Shown one piece after another: positions 63,681 to 64,000 of a stretch of 64,000 nucleotides of DNA. A program made the translations under genes and the position numbers. Each line of letters begins with the position of its first letter. The first letter of the stretch is position 1. Below the pieces are notes generated by a model. The model saw nothing but the letters and a program-made list of their open reading frames with translations, ran no database searches and was not told the DNA's origin. Origin of the DNA: Paralvinella palmiformis (lineage: Eukaryota > Annelida > Polychaeta > Terebellida > Alvinellidae); assembly GCA_025642065.1 (NCBI GenBank), contig JAODUP010000040.1:366001-430000 (forward strand). The letters are read 5' to 3'.

Positions 63681-64000
63681 ACTAATACTGTGCATATTCT
63701 GATTATCTAACACACACACACACACACGTAAAAGATTAACGAGGACATATTGTCGAATGTTATTATTTTTATTAATACACAGATATATAAATCATATTCC
63801 TGAATAAACCTAACCACGCCCACGGGCCACAGATCAGCCCACGGACATAATAACTGATGATTGGAACATAAATAGTACACAACAAAAAGCGAAACGACAA
63901 CCGGCCCAGTTTTTAAAATGTACAAAACATTTATTCGGTTAAAACACGCCATGACAACTGTTGGTATGTCATCGTTGAAACGAATGTCTTACTTATGCAT

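Overview
The window is AT-rich, intron-rich, repeat-dense eukaryotic nuclear DNA. Metazoan-type genes, long introns, several tRNA-derived SINE families, small DNA transposons and long TA/GT/AC microsatellites suggest a marine invertebrate, most likely a lophotrochozoan such as a mollusc. The species cannot be fixed from the sequence alone. There are no bacterial operons and no CRISPR arrays.

Four multi-exon protein genes can be assembled. (1) On the minus strand at 9950-2234, six coding exons give a 110-residue mitochondrial ATP synthase inhibitor (IF1 / ATP5IF1). (2-4) Three paralogous four-transmembrane proteins of the claudin/PMP22 type are at 15295-17916 (+), 28295-31099 (+) and 38571-34060 (-). 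Each has three coding exons with phase-1 junctions, a 147-nt middle exon, and a splice acceptor 21-35 nt upstream of the ATG, so each has at least one 5'-UTR intron. The second and third copies are convergent, so the cluster arose by tandem duplication plus an inversion.

Between the genes are mobile-element remains. SINE-A is a short tRNA-derived SINE of about 185 bp ending in (CAT)n, with about 15 copies, many with clean target-site duplications. SINE-B is a longer tRNA-derived SINE of about 365 bp with four copies. A TTAA-flanked inverted-repeat family has three copies, and a related small reading frame occurs in two of them. Several hAT-like non-autonomous elements are present, including one nested stack three levels deep at 38.7-40.5 kb. 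Single fragments are a decayed hAT transposase end (13.5-13.7 kb) and a truncated THAP zinc finger (18.6 kb). Minisatellites with 12-, 17-, 20- and about 21-bp units and many dinucleotide tracts fill further space.

Layout: 0-10 kb is the IF1 gene with SINEs in its introns; 10-15 kb is SINE-B, inverted-repeat debris and a GC-richer mosaic of broken coding fragments; 15-18.3 kb is paralog A; 18.3-28 kb is a transposon- and satellite-rich spacer; 28.3-31.5 kb is paralog B; 33.8-38.6 kb is the coding part of paralog C, whose leader may begin near 51.9 kb; 40-64 kb has no assignable coding gene and carries SINEs, small DNA transposons and microsatellites. The four genes show no functional link beyond the three paralogs sharing a family.
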